Shown here: positions 1-8,614 of the stretch, in pieces
Position numbering within the stretch: the stretch's first letter is position 1
Layout: every line of letters starts with the position of its first letter
Assembly: GCF_000241525.1 (NCBI RefSeq)
Contig: NZ_AHIL01000016.1
Span: 1-55,856, forward strand
DNA from: Comamonas testosteroni ATCC 11996
GTDB lineage: Bacteria; Pseudomonadota; Gammaproteobacteria; Burkholderiales; Burkholderiaceae_C
DNA length: 55,856 bases
Direction: 5' to 3'
Translations under genes and position numbers: made by a program
The notes under the pieces: model-generated
The model's database searches: none
Seen by the model: only the letters and a program-made list of their open reading frames with translations
Told to the model about the DNA's origin: nothing

Positions 1-134
1 TGCTTGGGGCTGTTCAAGCAAGCTGAAAAGCTTGAGTGACCCATTTTTCAGAAGAAGAGCGAGCATGCCCGGGCCGCGCCGGCCCTGCTGCGAAAGCTGC
101 TACGCTGCGGCCCAGGTTTTCGCTCTTCTCTTCC

Positions 135-1016
135 ATGGATTCGCTCACCCCTTTGCGCGCCTTTCGGCGCATTGTTGAACTGGGCAGCATTGCCAGGGCA
201 GCCGATGCACTCGATCTTTCCTCGGCGGCGCTGAGCAAGCAATTGCGCGCGCTGGAGGCACAGCTGGGTGCGGTGCTGATCCAGCGCACCACGCGCCGCA
301 TGAGCCTGACCGATACCGGCAGGGCCTACTACGCCGAATGCTGCCGGCTGCTCGATGGCTTTGACACGCTGGAGCAATCGGTGCGGGCGCAGTCCGAGCA
401 GGTGACGGGGCGGCTGCGCGTGAACGCGCCGCTGTCGTTTGCGCTGAGCACGCTGGCGCCGCTGCTGGCGCGTTTCATGCAGCGCCATCCGCAATTGCAG
501 ATCGACCTATCCATGGAAGACCGGCTGGTGGACGCCGTGGGCCAGGGCTTTGATGTCTCCATACGGCTGAGCGCCGAACTGGCGGATTCATCGCTGATTG
601 CGCGGCGCCTGGCCTCGCTGTCGCAGATGCTGTGCGCTTCGCCGGCCTATTTGCAGCAACACGGCCGCCCGGCCAGCGTGGCTGCACTGCGTGACCATGC
701 GCTGCTGAATTACAGCCTGGCACAGGCCGACGACGGCCTGCAAGTTCCGAGTGAAGCACGCGCCAGCGTCAACAACAGCCTGATGTTGCGGGAGCTGCTG
801 GTGGCGGGCATGGGCATTGGTGCACTGCCGTCCTTTCTGGCCCGGCCCGCCATCGCTCAGGGCCAGCTGGAGGCATTGAGCCTGCAAGACTGGGCAGAGC
901 CGCCACGCCATGTCTACGTGGTCTACCCCACGCAACGTCACCTGCTGCCCAAGGTGCGCGCCTTTGTGGACTTTCTGGCCGAGGCGCTGCCTGTGGCCAT
1001 GGACGGGGATTCTTGA
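135..1016 (+). CDS. LysR-family transcriptional regulator
   Basis: This 293-residue protein has the LysR layout. A winged helix-turn-helix fills about residues 1-60 (RAFRRIVELGSIARAADAL, then the recognition segment SSAALSKQLRALEAQLG). A periplasmic-binding-like effector domain follows from about residue 90. The frame stays open upstream to 36, but the ATG at 135 gives the usual LysR N-terminus, so I chose it; no strong ribosome site is visible before it. It resembles the CrgA-like group with a short linker. It lies 92 bases before the DsbA-like gene on the same strand. Its target is unknown; the downstream thiol protein or cyclase is the nearest guess. Confidence 0.9.
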   Translation: MDSLTPLRAFRRIVELGSIARAADALDLSSAALSKQLRALEAQLGAVLIQRTTRRMSLTDTGRAYYAECCRLLDGFDTLEQSVRAQSEQVTGRLRVNAPLSFALSTLAPLLARFMQRHPQLQIDLSMEDRLVDAVGQGFDVSIRLSAELADSSLIARRLASLSQMLCASPAYLQQHGRPASVAALRDHALLNYSLAQADDGLQVPSEARASVNNSLMLRELLVAGMGIGALPSFLARPAIAQGQLEALSLQDWAEPPRHVYVVYPTQRHLLPKVRAFVDFLAEALPVAMDGDS

Positions 1017-1108
1017 CGCCGGATTAAGAGTCTCTCAAGCGCAGGCCTCTTACTCCTGCGAGGCCTGCGCCCTACGCTTGCTGTCCATCAGCCATGAAGG
1101 ACACAAGC

Positions 1109-1831
1109 ATGACGCAATGCCATGATTTTTCCTGCGCTCTGCCCGCGCAGATCGCAGCCCATCCCGCCCCCGCCCTCGCCCCTGGCCCGGTCCTGTCCGC
1201 GGCAGCGCAGGCTGCTCCCGTCATCGATTTCTTCCATGACGTGGTTTGCGGCTGGTGCTATGTGATGTCGCCGCGCCTGCGCCAGGTGGCCCGCGAGCTG
1301 GGCCTGCGCGTACGTCAGCGCAGCTTTGTGCTGCAAGCTTCCCGCGCCGAGATGGTGGCCCGGTTTGGTTCCATGGAGCAGGCCAAGCAAACCATTCTCG
1401 GGCACTGGGAGGCATGCGCACGGCATGACGACACACAGCGCATCGATATCGAAGGCATGCGCCGCGAAACCTTTGAGTACCCCAGCGGCCTGGCTGGCGC
1501 ACTGGCCTGCCAGACTGCCCAGATCCTGGAGGGCGACGAGGCCCACTGGAATCTGTTCGATGCCATACAGCTCGCCCATATGAGTGCCCACCGCAACATA
1601 GGCGAAGCCGAGGTGCTGCTGGACATCGCCACGCACACCGGCTTCGAGCGCAATGCTTTTGCACGCTGCATGGAAAGTGCCGAGGCCTTGAACATGGTTC
1701 ACCAGGATCTCGCACTGGCTCAGCACCTGGGCCTGCGCAGCATTCCCAGTGTCATCGCTCCGGGTCTTCCCACGCTGCAGACCCTGCCCCTGGGCCAGCT
1801 GCGTGAACGGCTGCGCGCCCTGGTGGGTTAA
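1109..1831 (+). CDS. DsbA-family (FrnE-like) thiol oxidoreductase
   Basis: A thioredoxin-fold protein of 240 residues. The redox motif CGWC sits in the context FFHDVVCGWCY, close to the N-terminus of the fold, and the cis-proline loop is seen near the C-terminus as RSIPSV. The helical insertion between them fits the DsbA/FrnE/2-hydroxychromene-carboxylate isomerase superfamily. I chose ATG 1109 over ATG 1094 because AAGGA at 1097-1101 is spaced seven bases from it. There is no clear signal peptide, although an Ala/Pro-rich stretch precedes the fold, so a cytoplasmic location is likely. The substrate is unknown. Confidence 0.8.
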   Translation: MTQCHDFSCALPAQIAAHPAPALAPGPVLSAAAQAAPVIDFFHDVVCGWCYVMSPRLRQVARELGLRVRQRSFVLQASRAEMVARFGSMEQAKQTILGHWEACARHDDTQRIDIEGMRRETFEYPSGLAGALACQTAQILEGDEAHWNLFDAIQLAHMSAHRNIGEAEVLLDIATHTGFERNAFARCMESAEALNMVHQDLALAQHLGLRSIPSVIAPGLPTLQTLPLGQLRERLRALVG

Positions 1832-1891
1832 GCCATCTCAGCACTCTTTCATACCCGCGCCGCAAGGCGCACCGCTTCCAAGGAAACACCC

Positions 1892-2920
1892 ATGAACTTC
1901 TCTTTCCGCGCCCGTGCCCGGCGCTTACCCTCCCTGTTGCTCGCTATGGCAGCAGCGTTCTCCGGTCTGGCTCATTCCCACGGTGGCCACACGCTCCCGG
2001 CCGGAGCCAGCCAGGACGTGGGCCGCAGCCCCTGGGGGCCGGGCGACGAGATCGGCCGCCTGAATCTGATCACGCCTGCCTCGCGCGCTGCCATCCTGCA
2101 GCGCATCGCAGGCGGCCAGGTCTATGACCTCGCCACCGAGTACTACGTGGGCATGCCGAGCTGGCAGGATGCCGGCGATCCGCACTACCAGTTCTGGATG
2201 ACGCACACGCCACGCGGCACCGTGGTGGACGACCCCATGAACGTGGGCAAGAGCATGAACGCCACGCGCAGCTACACGGGTACGGCGTTCTCCATGTACA
2301 GCCATACGGGCACGCACATCGACGCACTCAACCACTTCGGCATACGCGGCAAGATCTGGAATGGCTTCAGTGCCGACGAGCATCTGGGTGACCGGGGTTG
2401 GCAGCGCACGGGCATTGAGAAATTCCCGCCACTGGTGGCTCGCGGCGTGCTGATTGACGTGGCAGCGGCCAAGGGTCTGGACATGCTGCCCGACCAGTAC
2501 CGGATCACCCGGCAGGACCTCAAGGAGGCGCTGGCACGCCAGAACGTAACGCTGCAAAAGGGCGATATCGTGCTGATTCGCACGGGACGCATGAAACTCT
2601 ACGACCAACCCCAGGCCTATATGGCCAAACCCCCGGGGCTGGGCCTGGATGCCGCACGCTTTCTGGCCGAGGATGCGGGTGCCATGATCATCGGCGCCGA
2701 CAACCTGAGCCTGGAGACTTTTCCCTCAGAAGTGGACGACGACTATGTGCCGCTGCACAGCTATCTGCTCGCCCAGCAAGGCATTCCCATCATGGAACTG
2801 GTGGCCCTGGACGGGCTCTCTCGCGACAAGGTCTATGAGTTCGCCTTCATCGGGGGGCCGCTGAAGATCCGAGGTGGCGACGCCGCGCCGCTGCGCCCGA
2901 TTGCCATTCCGGTGCGCTGA
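1892..2920 (+). CDS. Exported cyclase-family (kynurenine formamidase-like) hydrolase
   Basis: A 342-residue protein of the cyclase/kynurenine formamidase superfamily (PF04199 type). The metal-binding motif HTGTHIDALNHFG is at residues 138-150 (His138, His142, Asp144, His148). A second conserved block, with a Gly-Ala-Asp sequence, is near residue 275. The N-terminus has Arg residues followed by a hydrophobic run ending GLAHSHG, which looks like a signal peptide, so it probably acts in the periplasm. AAGGAAACACCC precedes the ATG. The family hydrolyses amide or cyclic ester bonds of varied substrates; the substrate here is not evident. It may be cotranscribed with the DsbA-like gene 60 bases upstream. 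Confidence 0.8.
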   Translation: MNFSFRARARRLPSLLLAMAAAFSGLAHSHGGHTLPAGASQDVGRSPWGPGDEIGRLNLITPASRAAILQRIAGGQVYDLATEYYVGMPSWQDAGDPHYQFWMTHTPRGTVVDDPMNVGKSMNATRSYTGTAFSMYSHTGTHIDALNHFGIRGKIWNGFSADEHLGDRGWQRTGIEKFPPLVARGVLIDVAAAKGLDMLPDQYRITRQDLKEALARQNVTLQKGDIVLIRTGRMKLYDQPQAYMAKPPGLGLDAARFLAEDAGAMIIGADNLSLETFPSEVDDDYVPLHSYLLAQQGIPIMELVALDGLSRDKVYEFAFIGGPLKIRGGDAAPLRPIAIPVR

Positions 2921-2956
2921 GAGCGGCGATTGCCGGAGCCAGTCCTCGAGCGCGGC

Positions 2957-3652
2957 TCAGAAAAACAATGTGCGCACCCAGGGAGCTGCCAGCACGTTCA
3001 CGGCACCGGCAATCATCATCACCAGCGATGCCATCACGGCCTGCACCTCGCCGGCCTGGCGCGCGCGGGCCACGCCGCTGCCATGGGCGGCTCCGCCCCA
3101 GCTGGCGCCCGTGGCCAGCTTGCTGCGGATGCGGGGCAGCACACGCAGTACGGTCTCGCCCAGCAGCATGGCACTGACACCGGTCAGCAGCACGAACAGC
3201 GCCGCCAGATCGGTGGGACCGCCCAGCACTTTCTCGGCCTCGATTGCAAACGGTGTCGTGATGCTGCGCACGGCCAGGCCTTTTTGCAGCGCCTCGGACA
3301 GGCCGAACATATCGGCAAACGCAATGGTGGTGGAGATGGAGACCAGGCTGGCCACGACCACGCCGGTGGCTATCGACATCCAGTGCTTGCGCAGCAGCTT
3401 GCGGTTCTCGTACAGAGGCAGTGCAAATGCCACCGTAGTGGGGCCCAGCAGCCAGACCAGCCAGTGGGTCTGGGCAATGTACTGCGGGTAGCTGACATGG
3501 GTCAGCAGCGAAAGACCGATCAGCACCATGGGGGTGGCAACGATGGGCATCAGCAATGGGTGAGGATGCTTGCGGTACAGGCGTTTGTTGACCCAGTAGC
3601 AGGCTACGGTGGTCAGCAGCGACAGCAGACCGATGATTTCATTCGACAGCAT
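2957..3652 (-). CDS. lrgB: LrgB/CidB-family membrane protein
   Basis: A 231-residue integral membrane protein with about seven hydrophobic segments. It carries LrgB hallmarks: LLGPTTVAFALPLYENR in the first half and RSITTPFAIEAEKVLGG in the middle. LrgB/CidB proteins work with LrgA/CidA; they have been described as holin/antiholin-like factors and as transporters of pyruvate or glycolate. It starts three bases after the stop of the LrgA-like gene, so the pair is one operon. Its 3' end converges with the cyclase gene with a 36-base gap. The family is clear, while the transported substrate is unknown. Confidence 0.9.
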   Translation of the reverse strand: MLSNEIIGLLSLLTTVACYWVNKRLYRKHPHPLLMPIVATPMVLIGLSLLTHVSYPQYIAQTHWLVWLLGPTTVAFALPLYENRKLLRKHWMSIATGVVVASLVSISTTIAFADMFGLSEALQKGLAVRSITTPFAIEAEKVLGGPTDLAALFVLLTGVSAMLLGETVLRVLPRIRSKLATGASWGGAAHGSGVARARQAGEVQAVMASLVMMIAGAVNVLAAPWVRTLFF

Positions 3653-3655
3653 GGC

Positions 3656-4132
3656 TTAATCCTCGTTCAGGGCAGCGGCATCGCGGCTGGACTTGCGCCT
3701 TGCCAGCCACAGCTCGAAGCGATAGACACGATCGACAGCCAGCGCGGTCACGGCCATCACGCAGGCTGTGCTGGCCACGATGACGGCCAGAATGCGCAAG
3801 CCCTGGTGACGGATCAGATCGGGGTATTCGGTGACCACAAGCATGGCAGGCACGAAGAACAGCAGCATCTCTGCCAGCAGCCAGTTGGTGCCGCTTTGCA
3901 GCCAGCGCGCCTTGACCAGTCCTGAAAAAAGGCCCACTGCCAGCAGGCCGAAACCGATCAGGCCGGCCGGCATGCTCCAGCCGAAATGCTGGCGCAGCAC
4001 ATCCATGGCAATCCAGATGGCGCTGAGCAGGCACACTTGCAGCACGGCCTTGAGCAGTTGCCAGAGTGTCTGGGCAAAAGAATGGCTGCCGCCCTGGGCG
4101 CGAGGGGCGACAGCTTCCGTAATCTGTGACAT
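3656..4132 (-). CDS. lrgA: LrgA/CidA-family membrane protein
   Basis: A 158-residue protein with four predicted membrane helices, including LIGFGLLAVGLFSGLVKARWL and LLAEMLLFFVPAMLVV, which are typical of CidA/LrgA. A basic hydrophilic tail (WLARRKSSRDAAALNED) follows. I chose ATG 4132, which starts MSQITEA; in-frame ATGs at 4165 and 4192 would add an atypical extension that runs over the likely operator. It is the first gene of a two-gene operon with the LrgB-like gene and diverges from a LysR regulator 77 bases away. That arrangement matches cidAB under CidR control. Confidence 0.88.
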   Translation of the reverse strand: MSQITEAVAPRAQGGSHSFAQTLWQLLKAVLQVCLLSAIWIAMDVLRQHFGWSMPAGLIGFGLLAVGLFSGLVKARWLQSGTNWLLAEMLLFFVPAMLVVTEYPDLIRHQGLRILAVIVASTACVMAVTALAVDRVYRFELWLARRKSSRDAAALNED

Positions 4133-4160
4133 GGGTGAAATTCTAGGGTTTTCACCTATA

Positions 4161-4183
4161 TTCATAAAATGACTTATTTTCAT
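4161..4183. promoter_or_regulatory. Candidate LysR operator between lrgA and its regulator
   Basis: In the AT-rich 77-base gap there are two overlapping dyads: TCAT-AAA-ATGA at 4162-4172 and ATGA-N7-TCAT at 4169-4183. The second has T-N11-A spacing, as in LysR-type boxes. Its position between divergent starts fits autoregulation plus control of lrgAB. This is inferred from symmetry only. Confidence 0.4.
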
Positions 4184-4209
4184 TTTTTCCATGCGTAAAA
4201 GGAATTGTC

Positions 4210-5124
4210 ATGGACTTGCGCGCCCTGCGCTATTTCATTGAGGTGGTGCGCCAGAACGGCTTCACCCGCGCAGCCGAAACCCTGCATGTGACCCAGCCCA
4301 CCATCAGCAAGATGGTCAAGGCGCTGGAAGATGAATTCGGTGGCCGTCTGCTGCTGCGCGAGGGGCGGGGCGTGCAGCTTACCGATGCCGGCCAGGTGGT
4401 CTACGACCGCGGACTGGAGATTCTGGAGCAGGCCCAGCTGCTGCGCCGACAGGTGGCCGAGGTGGATCACATCACGCGCGGCGAGCTGTCCCTGGGCATC
4501 ATGCCCACCACGGGCCATTACATGGCTCCGGTGATCGCGCTGTTCCAGCAGCGCTATCCAGGTGTGAATCTGCAGGTCAACGAGCAGGGCGCGCGCGCCC
4601 AGTACCAGCTGATCCAGGAAGGCAAGCTGGACATGGCGCTGGGCCTGTTCGCGGCCCCCGATCCGGCGCTGGAGCGCTACACGGTGGCGCGCCAGAAGAC
4701 GCGCGTTGTGCTGCCTGCCCAACAGGTCGCTGACCCCGGCCAGCCCATGCGCTGGAGCGATCTGCACGACCTGCCGTTTGTGCTCTATACCTCGGACTTT
4801 GCACTGCACGAGCATGTGCTGCAGCAATGCGAGGCGGCGGGCTTCACGCCCCAGGTCAAGCTGCAGACGCGCTACTGGGACTTCATCGGCCATCTGGTCG
4901 CGGCCCAGGTGGGCGTGGCCGTGATGTTCGAGCATGTCATCGCGCGCTACGACCCGCAGCGCGTGGCCAGCCGCCCGCTGGTGGAGCCCGAGATCCCCTG
5001 GGATGTGGCGCTGATGTGGCGGCCCGGCTATCTGTCGCGCGCGGCCCAGGCCTGGCTGAACTGCGTGCGTGAGGTGTATCCACAGCCGCTGCTCGGTGCT
5101 GCGCTCCCGGATTTTCAAAACTGA
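4210..5124 (+). CDS. LysR-family regulator of the lrgAB pair (CidR-like)
   Basis: A 304-residue LysR-type regulator. The N-terminal helix-turn-helix includes RQNGFTRAAETLHVTQPTIS, and the effector-binding domain starts near residue 90 (GELSLGIMPTTGH). AAGGAATTGTC precedes the ATG. It is transcribed away from lrgA, which is the standard arrangement of CidR and cidAB, where acetate or pyruvate metabolites are the reported signals. Here the effector is inferred only. The stop codon TGA is embedded in a copy of the mini-repeat described at 5116-5155. Confidence 0.9.
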   Translation: MDLRALRYFIEVVRQNGFTRAAETLHVTQPTISKMVKALEDEFGGRLLLREGRGVQLTDAGQVVYDRGLEILEQAQLLRRQVAEVDHITRGELSLGIMPTTGHYMAPVIALFQQRYPGVNLQVNEQGARAQYQLIQEGKLDMALGLFAAPDPALERYTVARQKTRVVLPAQQVADPGQPMRWSDLHDLPFVLYTSDFALHEHVLQQCEAAGFTPQVKLQTRYWDFIGHLVAAQVGVAVMFEHVIARYDPQRVASRPLVEPEIPWDVALMWRPGYLSRAAQAWLNCVREVYPQPLLGAALPDFQN

Positions 5125-5155
5125 TAGCTGTTTCCCATTGTCCAGTAAGCGATGC
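5116..5155 (+). repeat. Mini-repeat B, copy 1
   Basis: The core AACTGATAGCTGTTTCCC at the end of the LysR gene matches the GATAGCTGCTTGCGC-type core found at other gene ends in this window. The gene's TGA stop (5122-5124) lies inside the core. Confidence 0.6.
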
Positions 5156-5209
5156 AAGGCTTTCTGATGCTTGATGTCAGTCTCGGCCTTTGTTGCTAAG
5201 CTCGCAGCC

Positions 5210-5845
5210 ATGCCCCGCCCGTTCTCTTCCAATCGCTCCAGCAACTTGCGCCGCAGCACCGTGGTGCGCCAGCCCGCGTCCCGGCCCGAGGTCACGCGTC
5301 TGCTGTGCTTTCACAAGCCCTATGGAGTGCTCAGCCAGTTCACGCCCGAGGGCAAATGGCAGGGCCTCAAAGACTGGATCGATGTGCCCGGCGTCTATGT
5401 GGCGGGCCGGCTCGATGCCGACAGTGAAGGTCTGTTGCTGCTGACGAATGACGGCCAGCTGCAGGCCCGCATTGCCGACCCGCGCCACAAGATGGAGAAG
5501 ACCTACTGGGTGCAGGTCGAAGGCATGCCGGACGAGACGGCGCTGCAGCGCCTGCGCGACGGCGTCGAATTGAGCGACGGCAAGACCCTGCCCGCCAAGG
5601 CCCGCCTGATAGACCCTCAGCCCGGCATGTGGCCGCGCAACCCGCCGATTCGCGTGCGCCAGAACATTCCCGACTGCTGGATCGAGCTCGTCATCCGCGA
5701 GGGCAGGAACCGCCAGGTGCGCCGCATGACGGCAGCCGTCGGCTACCCCACGCTGAGGCTGGTGCGGATGGCTGTGGGGCCTTATTCGATTGAAGGGCTG
5801 GAGCCCGGCCAGTGGCTGGATGTGTTGCCGCTCAGTGGTTCCTAG
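5210..5845 (+). CDS. rluE: Ribosomal large subunit pseudouridine synthase, RluE type
   Basis: A 211-residue RsuA/RluE-family synthase without an N-terminal S4 domain. The catalytic motif GRLDADSEGLL starts at residue 66, with Asp69 as nucleophile. LLCFHKPYGVLSQFT and the C-terminal REGRNRQVRRMTAAVG block are also diagnostic. RluE makes pseudouridine 2457 of 23S rRNA in E. coli. I chose ATG 5210 (MPRPFSSN); ATG 5174 and TTG 5171 are alternatives. Its stop overlaps by four bases the stop of the convergent membrane-protein gene. Confidence 0.88.
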   Translation: MPRPFSSNRSSNLRRSTVVRQPASRPEVTRLLCFHKPYGVLSQFTPEGKWQGLKDWIDVPGVYVAGRLDADSEGLLLLTNDGQLQARIADPRHKMEKTYWVQVEGMPDETALQRLRDGVELSDGKTLPAKARLIDPQPGMWPRNPPIRVRQNIPDCWIELVIREGRNRQVRRMTAAVGYPTLRLVRMAVGPYSIEGLEPGQWLDVLPLSGS

Positions 5846-6927
5846 CGCAAAGTATCGAGCCGCTGCAGCTCATCTTCATCTTCCGGCAAGGCTGCTGCCT
5901 GCCAGCGCGGCAGAGCCGGCCAGGGGCGAAAGCGAATCCAGCCCACTTGCACTTCCTGTAGATTGCCCCGCAGCAATGGAAGAGCGGTCGCCAGCTCGGA
6001 TTGGCGAGTGCGCACGCATTCGCGCAGCGATTGCATGGCTTGCTGGCCACGCCCGAAAAAGCGCTGTCTGCCCAACCAGTCGGGGGAGGGCTGGCATTGG
6101 GCATAGGCCAGTGGCAGGCTGCTGAGCTCTCCTTCCACCACGGAAATCAGGGCCTGCAGGTGCATGTTGAGCTGCTCCTGCGGCATCAGGCCCGCCAGTT
6201 GCAACTCCAGCGCATCCTTATGAAAACGATAGCGTGCGGGCAGGGCGGCGCTCAGGGTATAGCTGCCACCGCTGCGCGAGCGGGCATGGTGACTCAGGAT
6301 GCGACTGCCTTGCTCCAGCATCGGCCGGACCAGCTGCAACAAGGCCTGCTGGTGCTCTGCATCGTTGTGCTTCAGGGGGATGAGCAGCCGCGTGCTGTCA
6401 TAGCCGCGCCATTGCTCGCGCCAGACCATCCAGCCCGCCGTATGCGGTACGAAGAAAATCAGGGTGATCAGGGACAGCATGGGCACAATGCCCGCTGCCA
6501 GTGACCAGGCTGCCCTGATCTCGGCAGCGGCAGCGGCCTCCTCACCCAGGCTGACGAGATTGCCGCTCAGCTTGATGAGGGTGGCAAGACTGATGGCAAA
6601 TGCCAGACCACAGATCAGGGATAGCTGCTCAGGCGAATAAAGGCTATCGGGCAGATGAATCAGGGTGGCCAGTGCGGCGGCGCATCCCAGCAGAGTCACG
6701 GCTGCGGACAGCAGATAGAACAGGGCGGATGGGGCCTGCTGCTGGATATCGAAAGCGGGGTTCTGCTCCAGTTCGCGCAGCAACTGCTTGCGGCGCCACC
6801 AGCGCAGCGGCTGCCAGAGCAGGGCGCTGACCGCCAGGCCGGCGAGCATGCTGATGAACAGCGCCGAAAAAGCCCATAGCAGCAAGGCTGCCATCAGTAA
6901 GAGACCCAGTCCGACCAGCCAGTTCAT
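5842..6927 (-). CDS. Unrecognised polytopic membrane protein
   Basis: I do not recognise this 361-residue protein. The first 165 residues hold about five hydrophobic segments: two tightly packed at the N-terminus (LVGLGLLLMAALLLWAF, then LAGLAVSALLW), one near 70-92, one near 100-118 and one near 140-160. The remaining 200 residues are soluble, with Leu/Gln-rich stretches and no cysteine cluster or nucleotide motif. AAGGA lies about 11 bases before the ATG. A mini-repeat lies just upstream, and the gene converges with rluE. Coding character matches its neighbours, so it is probably a real resident gene. Confidence 0.7.
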   Translation of the reverse strand: MNWLVGLGLLLMAALLLWAFSALFISMLAGLAVSALLWQPLRWWRRKQLLRELEQNPAFDIQQQAPSALFYLLSAAVTLLGCAAALATLIHLPDSLYSPEQLSLICGLAFAISLATLIKLSGNLVSLGEEAAAAAEIRAAWSLAAGIVPMLSLITLIFFVPHTAGWMVWREQWRGYDSTRLLIPLKHNDAEHQQALLQLVRPMLEQGSRILSHHARSRSGGSYTLSAALPARYRFHKDALELQLAGLMPQEQLNMHLQALISVVEGELSSLPLAYAQCQPSPDWLGRQRFFGRGQQAMQSLRECVRTRQSELATALPLLRGNLQEVQVGWIRFRPWPALPRWQAAALPEDEDELQRLDTLR

Positions 6928-6945
6928 GCCCGCGATTGTCCTTTT

Positions 6946-6988
6946 GAATTGATAGCTGCTTGTGTTTGATGGACAAGCAATCTAGCCT
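6946..6988 (+). repeat. Mini-repeat B, copy 2
   Basis: GAATTGATAGCTGCTTGTG is followed by a half-complementary ACAAGCAATC segment. It sits between two minus-strand genes and is the best-preserved core of the family in the window. Confidence 0.65.
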
Positions 6989-6998
6989 GTTTTAAATG

Positions 6999-7033
6999 AA
7001 AAAACGCGCTGCCTGCAATCGCAGGTCAGCGCG
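6999..7033 (-). terminator. Intrinsic terminator after the secreted small protein
   Basis: Read on the minus strand, CGCGCTGACCTGC pairs with GCAGGCAGCGCG around a short loop (one bulged base) and is followed by six T. It lies 20 bases beyond the stop codon at 7053. Confidence 0.85.
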
Positions 7034-7052
7034 ATGGTTTGATGCTACAGGT

Positions 7053-7541
7053 TTAGCTGCAGCTCTTGTTGTTGGCGCCGTGCATGCCGGCGGCCTTGGC
7101 ATCGGCCTCGCTCATGTACTTGCCGTTCTTGGTCGTGCCGTAGTAACGGGTGCCGGGGCAGTGGTAGATCTTGCTGTCCTCATTGGCCCAGACCTTGCCT
7201 GCACCGCCGCCAGGAGCGGCGGTCGCGGCCGGCTTGGCGCCTGCAGCCGCCTTGGCAGTGGCCTGCTGATCAATGCCCTTGCGGCCCGAGCAAGCTCCCT
7301 TGGAGGACGCCGCGCTCATGGTGGAGCCATCCTTGCAGACAAAAGTCTGCATGTCCGCCTTGGCAGCGGCAGGGGCCGGCGCAGCCTTGGCTGCCGGTTC
7401 TGCCGCCGGCTTGGCGGGCATGGGGGCTGTTTTGGCGGCCGGTGCGGCAGGCACCGCTGCTGGTGCGGGTGCCTGAGCAAGACTCGCCCATGAGCTGCTG
7501 ACCAGGGCTGAAGCCAGGCAAATTTTCCATAAATTGCGCAT
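7053..7541 (-). CDS. Small secreted Ala/Pro-rich protein (DUF3761-like)
   Basis: A 162-residue protein. The N-terminus (MRNLWKICLASALVSSSWA, then SLAQA) is a signal peptide. A low-complexity Ala/Pro/Lys linker covers about residues 25-65, followed by a CKDGSTM...GACSGRKG segment and a C-terminal block (KIYHCPGTRYYG) common in secreted beta-proteobacterial proteins. The resemblance to DUF3761 is from memory. I chose ATG 7541 because GGAGGGAG at 7547-7554 precedes it. The four cysteines outside the signal peptide suggest disulphides in the periplasm. The function is unknown. Confidence 0.75.
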   Translation of the reverse strand: MRNLWKICLASALVSSSWASLAQAPAPAAVPAAPAAKTAPMPAKPAAEPAAKAAPAPAAAKADMQTFVCKDGSTMSAASSKGACSGRKGIDQQATAKAAAGAKPAATAAPGGGAGKVWANEDSKIYHCPGTRYYGTTKNGKYMSEADAKAAGMHGANNKSCS

Positions 7542-7633
7542 ACGAACTCCCTCCAATAGATGTGATGTCACAAGGCGTGACAGGCGCATGCTGCTACGGA
7601 AGACCTGATTCCGCAAGCCTCGGCCGTCAGGCT

Positions 7634-8272
7634 TCAGGTCCCGCTGACATAGGGGTTCAGCTTGCGCTCGCGGCCGAAGCTGCTTTCTGGGCCATGTCCG
7701 GGGATGAAGATCGTCTGGTCACCCATGGGCCACAGGCGCTGAACGATGGAGTCGATCAGCTGCTGATGATTGCCTTGCGGGAAGTCCGTGCGGCCTATGC
7801 TGCCGGCAAACAGCACATCGCCGACAAAGGCTCGGTCGATCTGCGGTGAGTGGAACACCACATGGCCGGGCGTGTGACCTGGGCAGTGGCGCACGTTCAG
7901 CGTTTCCTGGCCGATGCTCACCGTATCGCCGTCATGCAGCCAGCGTGAGGGCACAAAAGGCTCGCAGTGGGGAAAGCCGAACATGGCGCCCTGTTGGGGC
8001 AGACCGTCGATCCAGAACTGGTCGCCCTCATGCGGGCCAATGATGGGCAACTCGTACTTGGCCGCCAACTCGCTGGTGCCGCCCGCGTGGTCGATATGGG
8101 CGTGGGTGATCCAGATGGCCTTGAGATTCAGGCCCAGGCGTTCCACCTCCCACTCGATCTGCTCGATATCGCCGCCGGGGTCGATGACGGCCGCATCCAT
8201 GGTCTGGTCGCACCAGACGAGAGAGCAGTTCTGTTGAAAGGCTGTGACGGGGACGGTGTGATATTGCAACAT
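7634..8272 (-). CDS. MBL-fold metallo-hydrolase (glyoxalase II-like, YcbL group)
   Basis: A compact 212-residue metallo-beta-lactamase-fold hydrolase. The dinuclear metal motif THAHIDHAGG gives His57, His59, Asp61 and His62. Further ligands are in CPGHTPGH, FVGDVLF and IPGHGP. It lacks the C-terminal helical domain of true glyoxalase II, matching the short YcbL-type group that often hydrolyses thioesters. I chose ATG 8272 (MLQYHTVPVT); in-frame codons upstream would add an unrelated tail. It is divergent from pntA. The natural substrate is not evident. Confidence 0.88.
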   Translation of the reverse strand: MLQYHTVPVTAFQQNCSLVWCDQTMDAAVIDPGGDIEQIEWEVERLGLNLKAIWITHAHIDHAGGTSELAAKYELPIIGPHEGDQFWIDGLPQQGAMFGFPHCEPFVPSRWLHDGDTVSIGQETLNVRHCPGHTPGHVVFHSPQIDRAFVGDVLFAGSIGRTDFPQGNHQQLIDSIVQRLWPMGDQTIFIPGHGPESSFGRERKLNPYVSGT

Positions 8273-8614
8273 GGGTGACTTGTATTTTTCGGGCGTTTGC
8301 GTAGTCTCGCGGTCAGCGAACCCCGCAAGCATGACACGGCATGACACGCGCATCAAAAATGCCCGCTCAGATTCTGGCGTCATCCCTCATTTGAGCTAGC
8401 ATGGATGCGAGTGCCCCATTTTGGTGCGGGCTGCTAAAACGTATTTGTGCTGCAAGGCAGCGGGCAGTCGCTTCATGGGAAGCGGCCCGACACAGTTTCA
8501 AGATCGTTCAGGCCGTGCCAATGCCCATGCAATACAAGTTCCTCCCTCGGGCAGGAATGGCAGGGGATGGGTCGGTCTGGAGGAAAACCGTTTTCAAACT
8601 CCAGGAGACTCTGC
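8273..8614. other. Divergent intergenic region between MBL hydrolase and pntA
   Basis: These 342 bases hold no gene that I can support. They must contain the promoters of the two divergent genes, but I could not place convincing -35/-10 pairs. A weak dyad TGCCCC-N5-GGTGCG lies at 8412-8428. The ribosome site CAGGAGA for pntA is at the right edge. Confidence 0.5.

Noticed and set aside
8412..8428. TGCCCC-N5-GGTGCG, an NtrC-like site upstream of pntA
   Set aside because: It has a mismatch in each half-site, and such near-dyads are expected by chance in a window of this size.
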